From the NCBI GenBank assembly GCA_001543385.1, contig LPNH01000019.1, positions 1 through 35,136 of the forward strand: a stretch of DNA of 35,136 bases. The letters run 5' to 3'. Source of the stretch: Candidatus Hemicellulosilyticus sp. P3. Its GTDB lineage: Bacteria > Bacteroidota > Bacteroidia > Bacteroidales > P3. The translations under genes were made by a program, and so were the position numbers. Below are positions 18,077 to 25,963 of this stretch, piece by piece. The notes under the pieces were generated by a model that saw only the letters and a program-made list of their open reading frames with translations, made no database searches and had not been told where the DNA came from. Each line of letters starts with the position of its first letter. Positions within the stretch are counted from its first letter, which is position 1.

Positions 18077-18433
18077 GTGAAAGCAAATCTTGACAAAATC
18101 ATCGTAGTGGGCGACCGGGTGCTCATCCAGCCCGGTGGCGCCGTCAAACGTACCAAGGGCGGGCTCTATCTGCCTGCCGGCTATCAGGAGAAGGAGGAGG
18201 TGCAGTCGGGCTATATCCTCAAGTGCGGACCGGGCTATGCGCTGCCTTCGGCCGACGAGGGCGAAGCATGGAACCCCAGGCAGGGCGAGGTGCGGTATTT
18301 GCCGTTGCAGGTGCGCCCCGGCGACCTGGCCGTCTTCGTCCAGAAGCATGCGGTCGAAATCAAATACGACGGCGAAAAATATTTTATTGTGCCGCAAAGC
18401 GCCATTCTGCTCGTCGAGCGCGACGACGACTGA
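18077..18433 (+). CDS. GroES-like co-chaperone family protein
   Basis: This 118-residue protein matches the Cpn10 fold: DKIIVVGDRVLIQP is the first strand, RTKGGLYLPAGYQEKEEVQSGYILKCGPG is the beta-hairpin and mobile-loop region, LQVRPGDLAVFVQKHAVEIKYDGEKYFIVPQSAIL is the C-terminal barrel. It is about 20 residues longer than GroES. The extra residues lie after the GPG (YALPSADEGEAWNPRQGEVRY). The start is GTG at 18077; no ATG in frame upstream fits the promoter. No groEL is nearby, so this is probably the second, GroES-related protein found in Bacteroidetes rather than the main GroEL partner. Its substrate or partner is unknown. It is followed by alaS after 54 bp. Confidence 0.8.
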   Translation: MKANLDKIIVVGDRVLIQPGGAVKRTKGGLYLPAGYQEKEEVQSGYILKCGPGYALPSADEGEAWNPRQGEVRYLPLQVRPGDLAVFVQKHAVEIKYDGEKYFIVPQSAILLVERDDD

Positions 18434-18487
18434 CTGTCAGCGGAGAGTGGCTTAAATTTTTTTTTCAACAATCACTAAGTATCAACT

Positions 18488-21091
18488 ATGACCAGTAACG
18501 AAATACGCAGCTGTTTTTTATCTTTTTTTGAAAGCAAAGGCCACCATGTTGTGCCGTCGGCACCGATGGTGGTGAAGAACGACCCCACGCTGATGTTCAC
18601 CAATGCGGGCATGAACCAGTTCAAGGATATATTCCTGGGCAACGCCGCCGCACCCTGCAGCCGGGCCTGTGATGCACAGAAATGTTTGCGCGTCAGTGGT
18701 AAGCACAACGATCTCGAGGAAGTGGGGCGTGACACGTACCATCATACGATGTTTGAAATGCTGGGCAACTGGTCTTTCGGCGATTATTTCAAGAAAGAGG
18801 CCATCGCCTACGCCTGGGAGTTCTTGACTGATGTGCTGAAGATTGACGCCGGCAACCTCTATGTCACTGTCTTTGGCGGCGACGAGGCGGAGGGCCTGGC
18901 CCGCGATGCCGAGGCATACGAATTCTGGCGGGCACATGTTGACGAGAGCCGTATTTTGCTTGGTTCGAAAAAGGACAACTTCTGGGAGATGGGCGACCAA
19001 GGCCCTTGCGGCCCCTGCAGCGAGATTCATGTCGACTTGCGTGACGCCGGCGAGAAGGCGCGTGTACCCGGCCGGGAGTTGGTCAACAAAGACAATCCGT
19101 TGGTCATTGAGATATGGAACCTTGTGTTCATGCAGTACAACCGCCTGGCCAACGGCACCCTCGAACCGCTCAAGGAGAAACATATTGACACCGGTATGGG
19201 GTTTGAGCGCCTCTGCATGGTGATGCAGGGAAAGAAGTCCAACTACGACACCGATGTTTTCCAGCCGCTCATACGGCAGCTGGCCTCGCGGGCAGGATGC
19301 ACCTATGGCGGCGATACGCAGGTCGACGTGGCGTTGCGCGTCTGTGCCGACCATCTGCGTGCCGTGGCCTTTTCTATCGCCGACGGGCAGCTGCCATCCA
19401 ACGCCAAGGCGGGCTATGTCATCCGCCGCATTTTGCGCCGTGCTGTACGCTATGGCTACACCTTCCTCGGGTTCAAAGAGCCTTTCCTGCACACGTTGTT
19501 GCCCACCTTGGTGGAGCAGATGGGGGGGCAATATCCGGAGTTGGCCCGGCAGCAGGAACTCATCGGGCGTATCATGTTGGAGGAAGAGCAGTCGTTCCTC
19601 AAGACTTTGGCCAACGGCATCGGCCGCTTTGATGAGTATCTTGCCGGTCATGCAGGATCAAGCTCGAAATGCATCGACGGCGACTTTGCCTTTGAGTTGT
19701 TCGACACCTACGGCTTCCCTGTCGACCTTACCTGCCTGATGGCCTCCGAACGCGGCTGGCAGGTCGATATGGAGGGCTTTCGTCGCGGCCTCGACACCCA
19801 GAAGCAGCGAAGCCGTGCCGCGGCACAGACCGAAAACGGCGACTGGGTGGAATTGCAACCCGGCGTGGAACAGCGTTTTGTGGGTTACGACACCTTGCAG
19901 GCCGAAGTGAACATTGTGCGCTACCGCCGAGTGAAGACAAAAGACAAGGAGTTTTACCAGTTGGTTCTGGACAGCACTCCGTTCTACGGCGAGAGCGGCG
20001 GACAGGTAGGCGACCGAGGCACCTTGACTTCGGCGGACGAAGTGGTGACGATAGTCGACACCAAAAAAGAAAACAATCTCATCGTCCACATCGCCGCCAA
20101 GCTGCCTGAACATCCGGAAGTTTCCTTTAAAGCCGAGGTGGACCGTTGCCGACGTTTCGCCATTGAGTGCAACCACACCTCCACCCACCTGCTGCACAAG
20201 GCGCTGCGCAGTGTGCTTGGCGACCATGTCGAGCAACGGGGGTCAAGTGTCGACGACCAGCGGTTGCGATTTGATTTCAGCCATTTCGCCAAGCTTTCCC
20301 GCGAAGAGATACGCGAGGTGGAAAAACAGGTCAACATCGCCATCCGCCATGCCATGCCGCGCGAGGAACACCGCGACATGCCTGTCGACGAGGCACGCAA
20401 ATTGGGTGCCATGGCGCTGTTCGGCGAAAAGTACGGCGAGCGTGTGCGGGTTGTGAAATTCGGCGACAGTGTCGAGTTCTGCGGCGGCACGCATATCGCC
20501 AACACGGGCCATATCGGCTCCTTCCGCATTGTGAGCGAGGGCGCCGTGGCGGCCGGCATGCGCCGCATCGAGGCGGTGACAGGCGCCGCGGCCGAGATGT
20601 ACTGCAACGACATGCAGGACCAATTGGACGCCGTGCGGGAATTGCTCAAAAACCCCAAAGAGCTGACATCCGCCGTGCAGAAATTGAGCGACGAGGTCGC
20701 CGCCCTGCGCGGTCAATTGGCCGACTTCCGGCAGCAACAGGCTGTGGCGGTGTGCCGTCAGTGGAAAGAGCGGCTGCAGCAGTCGCCCGTTTTGGTCGAA
20801 CAGACCGATATGGATCTGAGTCAAATGCGCGACGCAGTGATGCAGCTGCGCGTCGAGATGCCAGGGATGGCACTGGTGCTGGCCTCCCGCTCAGGTGATA
20901 AGCCCATGCTCATGGTGGCGTTGGGCCAGCGCCGCGTTGAGGGCGGTCTTGATGCGGGCGCCATTGTCCGGGCCGCTGCCAAAGAGATTCAGGGTGGCGG
21001 TGGCGGTCAGCCGGGTTATGCCACGGCCGGAGGCAAAGACGCTTCGGGATTGGATCGGGCGCTACAGGTTGCCAGGGAGCTCATAGGGTAG
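18488..21091 (+). CDS. alaS: Alanyl-tRNA synthetase
   Basis: This full-length 867-residue class II synthetase charges tRNA-Ala. The N-terminus SNEIRSCFLSFFESKGH and FTNAGMNQFKDIFLG are characteristic motifs of the catalytic domain. The editing domain has its zinc ligands in HTSTHLLHKALR (H563, H567) and CGGTHIANTG (C665, H669). The C-terminal C-Ala/DHHA1 domain ends with a glycine-rich motif, GGGGGQPGYATAGGKD. It is expected to proofread mischarged Ser and Gly. It follows the GroES-like gene and converges on tgt. Confidence 0.98.
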   Translation: MTSNEIRSCFLSFFESKGHHVVPSAPMVVKNDPTLMFTNAGMNQFKDIFLGNAAAPCSRACDAQKCLRVSGKHNDLEEVGRDTYHHTMFEMLGNWSFGDYFKKEAIAYAWEFLTDVLKIDAGNLYVTVFGGDEAEGLARDAEAYEFWRAHVDESRILLGSKKDNFWEMGDQGPCGPCSEIHVDLRDAGEKARVPGRELVNKDNPLVIEIWNLVFMQYNRLANGTLEPLKEKHIDTGMGFERLCMVMQGKKSNYDTDVFQPLIRQLASRAGCTYGGDTQVDVALRVCADHLRAVAFSIADGQLPSNAKAGYVIRRILRRAVRYGYTFLGFKEPFLHTLLPTLVEQMGGQYPELARQQELIGRIMLEEEQSFLKTLANGIGRFDEYLAGHAGSSSKCIDGDFAFELFDTYGFPVDLTCLMASERGWQVDMEGFRRGLDTQKQRSRAAAQTENGDWVELQPGVEQRFVGYDTLQAEVNIVRYRRVKTKDKEFYQLVLDSTPFYGESGGQVGDRGTLTSADEVVTIVDTKKENNLIVHIAAKLPEHPEVSFKAEVDRCRRFAIECNHTSTHLLHKALRSVLGDHVEQRGSSVDDQRLRFDFSHFAKLSREEIREVEKQVNIAIRHAMPREEHRDMPVDEARKLGAMALFGEKYGERVRVVKFGDSVEFCGGTHIANTGHIGSFRIVSEGAVAAGMRRIEAVTGAAAEMYCNDMQDQLDAVRELLKNPKELTSAVQKLSDEVAALRGQLADFRQQQAVAVCRQWKERLQQSPVLVEQTDMDLSQMRDAVMQLRVEMPGMALVLASRSGDKPMLMVALGQRRVEGGLDAGAIVRAAAKEIQGGGGGQPGYATAGGKDASGLDRALQVARELIG

Positions 21092-21135
21092 GCCCCTGGG
21101 CGGCCGTCGGGGCTCCCGGTGGGGACTGCCGAGGG

Positions 21136-22272
21136 TCATATCCTTCTCATCAGGTCGGGCAGAATCGCAGATTTCCACCGAGCGTAGTCGCCGTCGAGGA
21201 TATGCCGGCGGGCGGTCCGCACCAGCCATAGGTAGAACGCCAGATTGTGGATGGAGCATATCTGCAGAGCCAGAATCTCCTCGGCCCGCATCAGATGGTG
21301 TAAATAAGCCAGCGTGTATACGCGGTCGCATTCGGCAGGGCTCTCCGGGTCGATGGGCTCGAAGCAGGTCTCCCACTTCTTGTTTTTGATGTTGATGGTC
21401 CCGTGGGCGGTGAACAGCATCCCGTTGCGGCCGTTGCGCGTAGGCATGACACAGTCGAACATATCCACGCCGCGTTCGATGGCTTCAAGAATATTGGCCG
21501 GCGTCCCCACACCCATCAGGTACCGAGGCTGGTCGGCGGGCAATATGTCGCAACATAACGCCACCATCTCATACATCACCTCCGTGGGCTCGCCCACCGC
21601 CAAGCCTCCGATAGCGCATCCTTCGGTGGCTCGTTCGGCTATATAGGCGGCGCTTTCGCGTCGTAGATCCTCGTATTGACAACCTTGCACGATGGGGAAG
21701 AGCGCTTGATGATGCCCATAACAGGGTTCAGTGCTGTTGTATCGGGCAATGCAACGGTCCAGCCATCGGTGAGTGAGTTCCATGGATTGCCGGGCGTAGC
21801 GCCGGTCGGCGTCGCCGGGGCAGCATTCGTCAAAGGCCATCATTATGTCGGCACCGATTACACGCTGGATGTCCATCACATTCTCAGGGGTGAACAGATG
21901 CTTCGACCCGTCAATGTGGCTGCGGAAAGTGCACCCCTCTTCGCGTATCTTGCGGTTGTCAGCCAGCGAGAACACCTGGAAACCGCCGCTGTCGGTCAGT
22001 ATAGGGCGTTCCCAGCCCATGAAACGGTGCAGCCCGCCTCCCGCCTGCAGGGTGCCAAGTCCCGGGCGCAGATACAGATGGTATGTGTTGCCGAGAATGA
22101 TCTGTGCATTAATGTCGTCGCGTAACTCATGCTGGTGCACAGCTTTGACGCTGCCGACAGTGCCGACAGGCATAAACACGGGTGTGGCGATATCGCCGTG
22201 GCAGGTATGGATGACGCCGGCCCGGGCGCGACAACCCCGGTCCGTGGCGTTAATCTCGAATGACATGTGCAA
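21136..22272 (-). CDS. tgt: tRNA-guanine transglycosylase (queuine tRNA-ribosyltransferase)
   Basis: This 378-residue enzyme swaps guanine 34 of GUN-anticodon tRNAs for a queuosine precursor. It has the base-binding LTDSGGFQVFSL (D94), MMAFDECCPGD, the substrate loop GGLAVGEP, and the nucleophile D273 in VDMFDCVMPTRNGRNG. The usual zinc site CxCxxC is absent: the segment reads IDPESPAECDRVYTLAYLHH, with Ser311 and Ala313 where the first two cysteines belong and only C315 present, although His342 is kept. As far as I recall, Bacteroides Tgt proteins also lack these cysteines, so this is probably a lineage trait and not damage. The start may be Met1 or Met3. A TAATTTTG box lies upstream. Confidence 0.96.
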   Translation of the reverse strand: MHMSFEINATDRGCRARAGVIHTCHGDIATPVFMPVGTVGSVKAVHQHELRDDINAQIILGNTYHLYLRPGLGTLQAGGGLHRFMGWERPILTDSGGFQVFSLADNRKIREEGCTFRSHIDGSKHLFTPENVMDIQRVIGADIMMAFDECCPGDADRRYARQSMELTHRWLDRCIARYNSTEPCYGHHQALFPIVQGCQYEDLRRESAAYIAERATEGCAIGGLAVGEPTEVMYEMVALCCDILPADQPRYLMGVGTPANILEAIERGVDMFDCVMPTRNGRNGMLFTAHGTINIKNKKWETCFEPIDPESPAECDRVYTLAYLHHLMRAEEILALQICSIHNLAFYLWLVRTARRHILDGDYARWKSAILPDLMRRI

Positions 22273-22293
22273 AACACGTTGATAATTTCAATG

Positions 22294-22301
22294 CAAAATT
22301 A
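22294..22301 (-). promoter_or_regulatory. -7 element TAATTTTG of tgt
   Basis: On the minus strand TAATTTTG matches TAnnTTTG and ends 21 bp before the tgt start codon at 22272. It is divergent from the glycosyltransferase promoter; no -33 TTTG was seen. Confidence 0.65.
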
Positions 22302-22324
22302 CGACTTTTCCGTAAAATCTGCGC

Positions 22325-22332
22325 TACCTTTG
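22325..22332 (+). promoter_or_regulatory. -7 element TACCTTTG of the glycosyltransferase / sigma factor operon
   Basis: TACCTTTG followed by CAG matches TAnnTTTG and lies 25 bp before the ATG at 22358. It probably drives the glycosyltransferase, sigma factor and outer-membrane protein genes as one transcript. No -33 TTTG was found at the standard distance. Confidence 0.7.
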
Positions 22333-22357
22333 CAGCACAAGTACATGTCTTGACACG

Positions 22358-23521
22358 ATGGATTTTTCTTATCTTTTGAGCGAGCCTCTGACTGCCGTCA
22401 TGGCCCTGGCGCTGACGGTCTCTTTCGTGTGGCTGGCTGTCTACTACGGCATGGTGTACATGCGCCTCGGACGTCGGCGTGAAGATGCTGGCGATGAGCG
22501 GCAGCGGCCGTTGCCGCCTGTCTCTGTGGTGCTCACGGTTCATAACGAGGCGGATTGGTTGCGCGAGAACCTGCCCTATCTGCTTGAGCAGGACTACCCC
22601 GACTACGAGGTCGTGGTGGTGGACTTCATATCGCAAGACGACACACAGTTTATACTCAAGGTGTGTTCCGACCATTATGCGCGGCTGAAAATCGTGCAGT
22701 TTCATCAAGATGTCAACCTCTATCGGGGCAGGAAATACCCGCTTTCCATTGGCATCCAGTCGGCCAAAAACGACCACATCCTCTTCTCCGAGCCGGATTG
22801 CGTGCCTAAAGATTTCGGGTGGATTCGGTCGATGATGCAGGGCTATCGCCGTGGCGACACCCAGATAGTGTTGGGGTACAGTGGTGTGCGGCAGACCAAG
22901 TCGTTCTTCAACTGGTTGCAGGTCTACGACAACCTTGACTACTTTCTCCGATTTCTGTCCGCGGCGCTGTCAGGCCGGCCCTATACAGGTTGTTCGCGCA
23001 ACCTCTCTTACCGGCGTTCGTTTTTCTTCCAGCGCAATGCGTTCTACAGCCACCTCTCTATCGCGGAAGGAGCCGACGACATCTTTGTCAATCAAAATGC
23101 CACCCGGCAGAACACGCAGGTGGTCATCGCTCCCGACTCCTTCACTCTGACCGATTCCCAACCCGGTTTCGTCAGGTGGTGCCGTCTGCGCCGGGAGCGT
23201 GTCGCAACACGCCGTTTCTATCCGCTGATACAGCGTCTGCGCCTAAAAGCCTATCCGTTCGCAGTGCTGCTCTTCTATGTCGCGGCCGGGGTGCTGTTGG
23301 CCAGACATACTTTCCCGTGGCAGATCCTACTGGCGGTGCTGGCGCTCAAATGCGGCTGGCAGATTCTTGCCGTGAGTTTTGCCGTCAAGCGTTTCGATGT
23401 GAAGATGTTGCATTGGCTCTCGCCGATTTTCGAAATTTATTTTCTTTTTGCAAATACTTTTTCCGCACTTACGCCGTTATCGTTAAAAGGCAAACGTATA
23501 AGACGAGTTGTGAAAAAGTAA
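22358..23521 (+). CDS. Membrane-bound glycosyltransferase family 2
   Basis: This 387-residue protein has an N-terminal membrane helix (about residues 13-32), then a GT-A domain beginning PPVSVVLTVHNEADWLRENL. It continues with VVVVDFISQDDT and the donor-site region HILFSEPDCVPKDFGW, and an acidic stretch EGADDIFVNQNA that fits the catalytic acidic region. Two or three membrane helices follow near residues 298-365. The layout resembles processive or lipid-linked GT2 enzymes of envelope polysaccharide synthesis; no substrate can be named. Its stop codon overlaps the start of the sigma factor gene by 1 bp (TAATG), so the two are translationally coupled. Confidence 0.85.
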   Translation: MDFSYLLSEPLTAVMALALTVSFVWLAVYYGMVYMRLGRRREDAGDERQRPLPPVSVVLTVHNEADWLRENLPYLLEQDYPDYEVVVVDFISQDDTQFILKVCSDHYARLKIVQFHQDVNLYRGRKYPLSIGIQSAKNDHILFSEPDCVPKDFGWIRSMMQGYRRGDTQIVLGYSGVRQTKSFFNWLQVYDNLDYFLRFLSAALSGRPYTGCSRNLSYRRSFFFQRNAFYSHLSIAEGADDIFVNQNATRQNTQVVIAPDSFTLTDSQPGFVRWCRLRRERVATRRFYPLIQRLRLKAYPFAVLLFYVAAGVLLARHTFPWQILLAVLALKCGWQILAVSFAVKRFDVKMLHWLSPIFEIYFLFANTFSALTPLSLKGKRIRRVVKK

Positions 23522-24123
23522 TGGAGAGACTTTCGACTGAAAAGGCACGTCGCGACTATCAACTGGTGTGCGCGGCACGCGATCGGGGCGATCAGCGTGC
23601 CTATGCAGATTTGATGCAGCTATACCGCACACCGCTCTACATGATGTTGTTGAAAATGACCAACAGCCCCACCGAGGCCGACGACTTGACCATCGAGACA
23701 TTCGGCAAGGCGTTCTGCTCGTTGCACCTTTACTCTCCCACCCACGCTTTCAGCACATGGCTTTTTTCCATTGCGTCTAACAACTGTATAGACCACATAC
23801 GGCGTCGCCACATGCATACGGTGCCTTTGTCCGACATCTCGTCGCGAAGCGAGGACGACAGTTACGAATATCCGCTGCCTGCCGATGTACCCACACCTGA
23901 AGAGGAGGTTATGACGGCACAGCGTGCGCGTCTGCTGCGCGAATTGGTGGCTCAGCTAAAGCCGCGTTACCGGAAAATTGTCGAGATGCGCTACTTCGAC
24001 GAACTTTCTTACGAGGAGATAGCCGAAAAACTGTCGTTGCCGATGGGCACCGTGAAAGTCCAGTTGATGCGTGCCCGCAACTTGTTGGCCTCCATCATGC
24101 GGGAACAAGAGAGCCAGTTCTGA
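23521..24123 (+). CDS. ECF-type RNA polymerase sigma factor (sigma-70 family)
   Basis: This 200-residue protein begins MERLSTEKARRDYQLVCAAR. The frame stays open far upstream, but that part lies inside the glycosyltransferase gene in another frame and is not coding. Region 2 is LYMMLLKMTNSPTEADDLTI followed by ETFGKAF and FSTWLFSIASNNCIDHIRRR. Region 4 is LKPRYRKIVEMRYFDELSYE followed by EIAEKLSLPMGTVKVQLMRARNLL. The linker is acidic and proline-rich (about residues 106-133). No anti-sigma factor is adjacent, unlike many ECF sigma factors of Bacteroidetes polysaccharide loci. It overlaps the glycosyltransferase stop by 1 bp and is followed by an outer-membrane protein after 8 bp. Confidence 0.92.
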   Translation: MERLSTEKARRDYQLVCAARDRGDQRAYADLMQLYRTPLYMMLLKMTNSPTEADDLTIETFGKAFCSLHLYSPTHAFSTWLFSIASNNCIDHIRRRHMHTVPLSDISSRSEDDSYEYPLPADVPTPEEEVMTAQRARLLRELVAQLKPRYRKIVEMRYFDELSYEEIAEKLSLPMGTVKVQLMRARNLLASIMREQESQF

Positions 24124-24131
24124 ACCTCACC

Positions 24132-25043
24132 ATGAAAAAGCCTCCCCCGTCACGCTCTGTCCTGTCTTGTGCGACCTTTCTGGCTGCGCTTTTCGTCACG
24201 TTTCTCATCCCCCTTCCGGCATCGTCGCAAAGTGAGCCGTCAGGGTTATCGCTCTTTGTCGACGCCGGCATGTTGCTGCCCAATGCCAAGCAGTCCGCTT
24301 TCTACGATGGCCGCAACGGCCGCCCCAACACCATCGGGCGTGTGCTGTACAGCGAGGCCTATGGCACCTCCATCTGGCAGGAACTGAAAAACGGTGGCTA
24401 CATCACCGACGCAGTAGGCAGCTACAATAACTTGCAGGTCGAAGAGTGGCCCGAGATGTACTACAAGACCTCCTATCAAATAGGCTTCGGTTTGCGTTAT
24501 GGCTACCGGGACGGGTGGGGATGGATGTTGCGGGTGGACTATTCGCGCCTCACGGCTGCCGGCGAGTGGAACCTCAGCGGCGCCAACGGCACCGGTGTCT
24601 TGACTGACCGGGGACGCTACGTGCGTTGCGGCATGTACGGCTTGGAAAACCGCATATACATCGATTTGGCCCTCACCAAACAAATATCTTTGGGTGGCAG
24701 CTGGGTGCTGGATGTCGAGGCAGGTCTGAATCTCAACAACACCAAGGTGCAGGAACAGAAGATGGAGATTGCCGGCAGCTACTACAGCTTGTTGGATATC
24801 TGGGATGGAGCCGTGCCCTACAGCGGCATCGGCACTTACGAATACATCAACCAAGGCGGTATAGGATATGGTGGCTTCGCCACGTTGGCAGCAAGTTACG
24901 TGCTGCCGGGCTACGGATCGCTTGACATCGGCTATTCGTGTTACTACACCCAAACCCGCTTCCCCGATTTCAATGCCGACGACGCTTTCGCGTTGCAGCA
25001 TGTTGTTTTTTTACGCGCCGTACTTAATAATTTCCTTTTTTAG
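24132..25043 (+). CDS. Predicted outer-membrane barrel protein
   Basis: This 303-residue protein has an N-terminal signal peptide (about residues 1-33, with hydrophobic core LAALFVTFLIPLPASS). The mature part is beta-rich with regularly spaced glycines and aromatics (YQIGFGLRYGYRDGWGWMLR, GSLDIGYSCYYTQTRF) and ends LNNFLF with a terminal Phe, as expected of an outer-membrane barrel. I do not recognise a named family. It starts 8 bp after the sigma factor stop and is probably in the same operon, so it may be a target or partner of that sigma factor; this is inference only. Confidence 0.7.
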   Translation: MKKPPPSRSVLSCATFLAALFVTFLIPLPASSQSEPSGLSLFVDAGMLLPNAKQSAFYDGRNGRPNTIGRVLYSEAYGTSIWQELKNGGYITDAVGSYNNLQVEEWPEMYYKTSYQIGFGLRYGYRDGWGWMLRVDYSRLTAAGEWNLSGANGTGVLTDRGRYVRCGMYGLENRIYIDLALTKQISLGGSWVLDVEAGLNLNNTKVQEQKMEIAGSYYSLLDIWDGAVPYSGIGTYEYINQGGIGYGGFATLAASYVLPGYGSLDIGYSCYYTQTRFPDFNADDAFALQHVVFLRAVLNNFLF

Positions 25044-25087
25044 ACCGATTATTGACTAACATTTAATTCTTTCAGCTTTTGATAACC

Positions 25088-25603
25088 ATGATTCCGCTGG
25101 CCGGATCCGGCCATACCCATTTTGCGCGAGACCTGTTTGAGTCCGCTTTCCCCGACGAAGAACGACCACCTTTTGACGAATTGTCGAAGCGTGACAGTTC
25201 TCGGTTTCACTTCTTGCTACTGCTCAGCGGCGATGACCCTGTCGGCATTCTAACCTATTGGGACTTCGAAGATTTCGTCTACGTTGAGCATTTTGCCATC
25301 GACGAGGAGATGCGCGACCAAGGTTTTGGCAAAGCCGCTTTTCTCAACTTTCTGTCGGACCAACACAAGCAGGTGCTTTTCGAGGTGGAGTTGCCGCACG
25401 ACGAGGAGTCGGAGCACCGTGTCGAGTTCTACAGCAGCATGGGGCTTTGCCAAAATCCGCAGGACTACATTCAGCCGTCCTACCGCGATCCGCAACGCCT
25501 GGTCATCCCGATGCTCATCATGTCCAAATACGAGCTCGACGACGATGCCTTCGACGAGATGCGCGACACCCTCTATCGCGAGGTCTATCGCCGCAACTTG
25601 TGA
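25088..25603 (+). CDS. GNAT-family N-acetyltransferase
   Basis: The ATG at 25088 gives a 171-residue protein starting MIPLAGSGHTHFARDLFESA; an in-frame TTG lies 9 bp upstream but is less likely. The GNAT acetyl-CoA site is VEHFAIDEEMRDQGFGKAAF, with the R/Q-xxGxG/A pyrophosphate-binding motif at RDQGFG. FPDEERPPFDEL near the N-terminus and FYSSMGL near the C-terminus are also common in the group. It probably acetylates a small molecule or peptide N-terminus; the substrate cannot be predicted. It follows the outer-membrane protein gene after 44 bp. Confidence 0.85.
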   Translation: MIPLAGSGHTHFARDLFESAFPDEERPPFDELSKRDSSRFHFLLLLSGDDPVGILTYWDFEDFVYVEHFAIDEEMRDQGFGKAAFLNFLSDQHKQVLFEVELPHDEESEHRVEFYSSMGLCQNPQDYIQPSYRDPQRLVIPMLIMSKYELDDDAFDEMRDTLYREVYRRNL

Positions 25604-25963
25604 CAGCCGAAATCCGCTCCGAAAAAGGGTGCCGCATCCATATTGTTGTGTTTCCGCCCTGTTTATTGCAAAAAGACCTTCTTGGTTACCATGCTCTCCG
25701 ATCGTCGCATTGTTGATTCCACTGCAACTTTCGTGGTATGTGTCGGCGAATTGTCCCCAATATTCGTCTGACAACCAGGTGTAGAGCGTAGAGGTTTCCG
25801 CATGGGATGACGATGCTGTCGAGGCGGCCTATTTCGTTGAGCGGGCCTGCGCCTGCAGTGGCAGGCGGGATGTTGCCAGTGCCGTTGAAGCAGTTGTCGC
25901 TGATGTCTGTCACCTCGGCGGGGGATGTCTATTTTCCTATGAATTCCAGAACAAGTTGAGCAA
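25604..25963. other. Gene-free stretch with a surface-protein remnant
   Basis: No intact gene is seen between the GNAT gene and the frameshifted outer-membrane gene. The minus strand of about 25680-25915 carries the decayed surface-protein fragment listed separately; the remainder shows no recognisable structure. Confidence 0.5.
25683..25913 (-). pseudogene. Fragment of a repeat-type surface protein, frameshifted
   Basis: One minus-strand frame reads VTDISDNCFNGTGNIP and, further on, IGRLDSIVIPCG. A second frame continues smoothly from that point as TSTLYTWLSDEYWGQFADTY and HESCSGINNATIGEHG. Joined, IPCGTSTLYTWLSDEYWGQF resembles the segment that follows repeats in BspA-like and related Bacteroidetes surface proteins, where VPCGTxxxY is followed by W and later a Cys. 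The join needs a 1-base frame change at the CG(AAACC) near 25795. No start codon or signal peptide is present. It is best read as a relic of a larger surface protein gene. Confidence 0.45.

Noticed and set aside
22990..23520. Upstream extension of the sigma factor frame to about 377 codons.
   Set aside because: This part overlaps the glycosyltransferase gene in another frame and has no sigma-factor features; the TAATG overlap at 23519-23523 gives the natural start.
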